DNA of 22,356 bases. It comes from Mnemiopsis leidyi (lineage: Eukaryota > Ctenophora > Tentaculata > Lobata > Bolinopsidae). Every line of letters begins with the position of its first letter. The stretch's first letter is position 1. Shown here piece after piece: positions 19,170 through 22,356 of the stretch. The translations under genes and the position numbers were made by a program. Where the stretch lies: the NCBI GenBank assembly GCA_000226015.1, contig JH154024.1, forward strand, positions 34,686-57,041, given 5' to 3'. The notes under the pieces were generated by a model that saw only the letters and a program-made list of their open reading frames with translations, did not search any database and was not told the DNA's origin.

Positions 19170-19336
19170 CTAGAAAAGTAGAAACTGATGCGATTTTTTG
19201 GTTAGAAACTGATGCTTCGGTTAGAAAATGATGTTTAGAATTTAAACTGATGTTTTAGTCTACATATCGATGTGAGTTTTTCGGCTACAAACTAATGTTC
19301 CGGTTAAAAATTGATGTTTCGGTGAAGAAATTGATG
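19170..19336. repeat. Degenerate tandem repeat, about 19-23 bp period
   Basis: The motif GTTAGAAACTGATGTTTCG or a decayed version occurs about eight times (for example GTAGAAACTGATGCG, GTTAGAAAATGATG, GTTAAAAATTGATGTTTCG). Spacing and sequence vary, so this is an old array. Confidence 0.7.
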
Positions 19337-19573
19337 GCCACAGAAAATCGGTGCTAATGAAAATGCAGCTGGCTGAAATTTCTGAAATCGTCCTACCAGT
19401 TAAAAAAACTCTTTTGCAGCTATGGTAAGTTTTGTGATCAAATTTTCGAAGAATGTCTTAATCTTACCTGGCCAAAAATTCTTGTTGTAACAGTCCTTAT
19501 GATATCGGTTATAGCCTTTCCGAGAGTCTGATTCAGATTGTCAAGATACTCGCAGAAACGCAATACTCAGCAC

Positions 19574-19856
19574 TGTCTGACTACTGTGCAGCTAGATGTC
19601 TGACTACTGTGCAGCTAGATGTCTGACTACTGTGCAGCTAGGTGTCTGACTACTGTGCAGCTAGGTGTCTGACTACTGTGCAGCTAGGTGTCTGACTACT
19701 GTGCAGCTAGGTGTCTGGCTACTGTGCAGCTAGGTGTCTGACTACTGTGCAGCTAGGTGTCTGACTACTGTGGAGCTAGGTGTCTGACTACTGTGCAGCT
19801 AGATATCTGGCTACTGTGCAGCTAGATGTCTGACTACTTTGCAGCTATGTGTCTGG
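19574..19856. repeat. 23-bp minisatellite, 12 copies
   Basis: Twelve units with the core TGTCTGACTACTGTGCAGCT run head to tail, with a partial thirteenth. The middle units end AGG and the outer ones AGA, and a few units have single changes, so the array has grown from the centre by slippage or unequal exchange. It lies in intergenic DNA. Confidence 0.97.
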
Positions 19857-20123
19857 TCAGTTAATTCAACTGTGACCAATTATATTGACAAAGTCGAAGT
19901 AGAAGGGTTTAAAGGTGTGATGGGCTTATTGCAAAATGTAATTGTTGATTTCAGTCACAAGCCAAGAAGCAGCATTTCACACCGATATTAAGGTGCCGCT
20001 CACCACCCACGAAGCGATGTTGACACCTCAGTAAGAGAGGCTCTGTAGCGACCTCCAACGTAAAAAATTCACGGCAAACAGTTGCCACACAAGCTTTCTC
20101 AATTCTTTGTACCTAGCTTCTGA

Positions 20124-20177
20124 CTTGCCTGGGGACCTCAGTCTTTGTTACTTTGTAGAGAGAGCCGCGCAGCGCCC
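20124..20177. repeat. Dispersed repeat, copy 2 of 3
   Basis: CTTGCCTGGGGACCTCAGTC followed by TTTGTT, a variable part, GTAGAGAGAGC and CAGCGCCC. It is related to 13788-13830 and 20864-20921. Confidence 0.75.
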
Positions 20178-20287
20178 AGTAAGCTTTCGACAGAATTCAA
20201 ATACTGTGGTTGAAGCGGACTTAAAGTAATAAGGGTGGGGAGCAAACTTAACTGATCCCGATTAGGAAATCGAAACTACATACTTTT

Positions 20288-20337
20288 GTCACGAAAACTT
20301 ATGTTACTAAAACTTATGTCACTAAAACTTATGTTAT
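20288..20337. repeat. 15-bp tandem repeat, three copies
   Basis: GTYACTAAAACTTAT repeats three times (starts 20288, 20303 and 20318), with a short partial fourth. Copies differ at one or two positions. Confidence 0.88.
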
Positions 20338-20377
20338 GTATTAATTTTCATTAGAGTGACATGTCATTCCTTCTTTA

Positions 20378-20583
20378 GGAACGGTATTCGTGGGGAAGAG
20401 TCTCAAATTTTCAATGATAAAACACCTTATTTCTCAAAATTTAGCTCTGCCTTAGTTCTGGGTAGTGAAATACTCTCAAATGGCCCAACGGACACAGATT
20501 GACCTCCAAAAACAAAGGTAAAAGCACTACATTTAGAAAAACGGGGTTTGAAATTTGAGACACTTCCCCACGAATACCGTTCC
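20378..20583. mobile_element. 206-bp inverted-repeat element with TTTA on both sides
   Basis: The left end GGAACGGTATTCGTGGGGAA, continuing GAGTCTCAAATTTT, is repeated inverted at the right end with one or two changes over about 33 bp. TTTA occurs immediately outside both ends (20374-20377 and 20584-20587), as expected for a 4-bp target-site duplication. The interior is too short to encode a transposase, so this is a MITE. The near-identical arms suggest it is fairly young. Confidence 0.88.
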
Positions 20584-20863
20584 TTTATAATAATGATACA
20601 AATAGGTCGATGATATTTGACGCTTTCGAGCACTGTGCAATTGTCATCACGCTGTGAGGCGGCTGCTAATTGGTCTCAATTCCAAAGGGAGGTGAAAAAT
20701 AATCTCAAAGCACGCTGGTCAGTGGTTATTCACTGTTAATGCTGATGCCTGTAAGTGTATGAATACAATGTATGGGTACGATGAACACCCTATCCCGTTC
20801 ATATCCAAGCATTCTGAGCTTGAATCTGAAACAGGCGCTTTCGAAGGGATCACGGACTGAATT

Positions 20864-20921
20864 TTGCCTTGGGACTTCAGTCTTTGTTGTCAGTCTTCTG
20901 AGGGGACCGTAGACAGCGCCC
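20864..20921. repeat. Dispersed repeat, copy 3 of 3
   Basis: TTGCCTTGGGACTTCAGTCT and TTGTTG, then a short insertion, GGGGACCGTAGACAGCGCCC. The same blocks in the same order occur at 13788 and 20124. Confidence 0.75.
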
Positions 20922-21658
20922 GGTTTACAGAATTTCGTTAAATAATTTCGTTCTCATAGACATAAATACGTAGCCATATAAGGCCAGAAGGTAGTAAAAA
21001 AGAAACAGCATTTCTGTTATAGTGAGGGAGGATCACAAATTTCATGTATCATAAAGATTGGCGCAAGGTGGTTCCCAAACACGGCAGCTCTGCTCTAGAT
21101 GACTTCACAGAAGGGGGCGTGTAGATTTAAAACTTGTCATCTTTACCTATACAGCTTTAGGGCAAATCTATTGATCTATTGATGAAAGCACATGACTTCT
21201 GAAAAGTAGTCATTATTGTTTGCAAGCTACTGGGTCAGTGTGACGTGTGATCCAGTCATGATGATCATATACATGGTTGGTGGATTTGAAACGAAGCCAT
21301 TTTGTAATTGAAAACAGATAGCTGGCAAAGGTCGCTACATGATGCAATAACAATATCAGCTTAGAACGAAGCATGGTATGATTATGGCAAATTGCACATC
21401 TGATTCTGAGGCAATTATACAAAAATACGAGTTTACAATCCAATTCATGGACGATTGGCGATGACATTTAAAATGGTTTATTCACCACACCCTTGTTTAA
21501 GCCAACAAACGCTCGGGGCAAGTTTTTGGCTTAGCCAATCAGCAAAGACATGGGTATATATTACAAAATCATCATCGCTCTTTAAGTTTATGACAGGGCA
21601 ATTCTCGATTTGCTCTCTGAGTAATGAGTTCCGTATGACTTTTCTTGCTTGTCCTGCT

Positions 21659-21691
21659 GTGAGATCTGTCCTCACAGAGGACAGATCTCAC
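21659..21691. repeat. Perfect 14-bp hairpin with 5-base loop
   Basis: GTGAGATCTGTCCT and AGGACAGATCTCAC are exact reverse complements around CACAG. No T-run follows and no gene is adjacent. It may be the core of a small inverted-repeat element. Confidence 0.9.
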
Positions 21692-21886
21692 ATACTTTTA
21701 TACATGCGAAATGGTTTAATAACTTAATAAGAACCGCTGGATTTAAAATAGCTTTGAATACTAGGTTTAACCCCTACACCCCCGAGAATGAATTTTCAAA
21801 TTTACCCCCTAAATCAACTAGTATTGGTCCGAATAAGAAAAGTCTTAAAGGTATTTGTCTCAATGCTTTTGGTTTTCGAGATATCG

Positions 21887-21908
21887 CGAGGTCGATATAT
21901 CGACCTCG
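21887..21908. repeat. 22-bp perfect palindrome, copy 1
   Basis: GAGGTCGATATATCGACCTC with one further C/G pair outside is self-complementary. The same 20-bp core recurs at 22072-22091. Each arm contains AGGTCG, one base from the nuclear-receptor half-site AGGTCA, as an inverted repeat with a 6-base spacer. Confidence 0.92.
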
Positions 21909-22040
21909 GGGATTCAACAGGAAAATTTATCTATTTTCAAAATTTCGAAAATTGCTTGTTCATGAAAGTTTTTAAGCCCCATATGACACAGCCTTACATA
22001 ATAAAACAATTGAGGAGCATAATTCTAGTTTTTAGTGTCT

Positions 22041-22091
22041 CAGTTATACAGAAGAGGTCAGTTATACTGAGGAGGTCGATATATCGACCTC
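22041..22091. repeat. 18-bp tandem pair joined to the second palindrome copy
   Basis: CAGTTATACAGAAGAGGT (22041-22058) is followed directly by CAGTTATACTGAGGAGGT (22059-22076), and the 20-bp palindrome begins inside the second unit (22072-22091). The downstream flank CGGGAGTTTCACTAGG resembles the flank of copy 1 (CGGGGATTCAACAGG), so the palindrome is part of a longer repeated unit. Confidence 0.85.
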
Positions 22092-22356
22092 GGGAGTTTC
22101 ACTAGGTGAGATATCAAAGTTGGTCATATCAGCCAATTTGCCTGTGAAATAAATAGAATTAACTTCTTATTGGACTAAGAAGTCAACGTGAAAACTCTCT
22201 ACCTGCTCTGTCTTGCTTTTCTCACTTTCTTACAACTGTATCTCGTTATTTTTTCATTCTAATATGACAAACAGCGATTGCTCTTGATGCGAGGCTTCCT
22301 TATGCTTCTCACATCCTCAGAAGACACTTGAAAGGAGAAAACATCACATAATTCAG

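Larger units (their letters stand above)
20922..22356. other. Intergenic DNA to the right edge
   Basis: No gene I can support. The frames at 21455-21727, 21649-21975 and 21788-22105 on the plus strand run through palindromes and repeats and show no domain. The stretch contains a perfect hairpin and two copies of a palindrome with neighbouring repeats. A pyrimidine-rich tract ending CAG at about 22320 could be a splice acceptor of an exon that continues out of the window, but too little is visible to tell. Confidence 0.5.

Noticed and set aside
21455-22105. Several 60-108 codon frames on both strands
   Set aside because: They pass through a hairpin and palindromic repeats, overlap each other in different frames, and match no family I know.

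Overview
The window is a metazoan-type nuclear sequence, AT-rich, with spliceosomal introns, minisatellites and non-autonomous DNA transposons. The two recognisable genes encode parts of motile cilia, so the organism builds motile cilia or flagella; it is most likely an invertebrate animal. I cannot name the taxon from sequence alone. I see no bacterial-style operon, CRISPR array, rRNA or functional tRNA.

Layout. Positions 1-150 hold a 40-bp tandem repeat that runs into the first supported exon of an unidentified coiled-coil gene (about 151-2430, + strand, six exons, about 242 aa from the ATG used; the 5' end is uncertain). Next is a complete, intron-free DNAL1 gene (2832-3404, 190 aa), encoding axonemal dynein light chain 1. 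A Tc1/mariner transposase remnant (3756-3940) follows. Then comes DRC3/LRRC48 (4282-12481), encoding subunit 3 of the nexin-dynein regulatory complex, in ten visible exons (482 codons). Intron 8 of DRC3 is about 4.5 kb. It holds a tRNA-like SINE head, diverged repeats, a 269-base assembly gap and a 39-bp minisatellite. An expected exon of roughly 35-40 codons is not visible and probably lies in the gap. The last 9.9 kb (12482-22356) has no gene I can support. It is dense in repeats: two abutting terminal-inverted-repeat elements (14292-14897 and 14906-15387), a foldback element built of GACCAT/ATGGTC motifs (about 18300-18815), a 206-bp inverted-repeat element with TTTA on both sides (20378-20583), a 23-bp minisatellite, palindromes, and a dispersed repeat present three times.

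How the genes relate. DNAL1 and DRC3 are neighbours on the same strand and both carry SDS22-like leucine-rich repeats. DNAL1 acts on the outer-arm dynein heavy chain; DRC3 acts in the nexin link that coordinates dyneins. They serve the same machine, the 9+2 axoneme. The upstream coiled-coil gene could belong to the same programme, but nothing in its sequence proves that. A near-X-box (RFX-type) palindrome lies about 130 bp upstream of the DNAL1 start codon.
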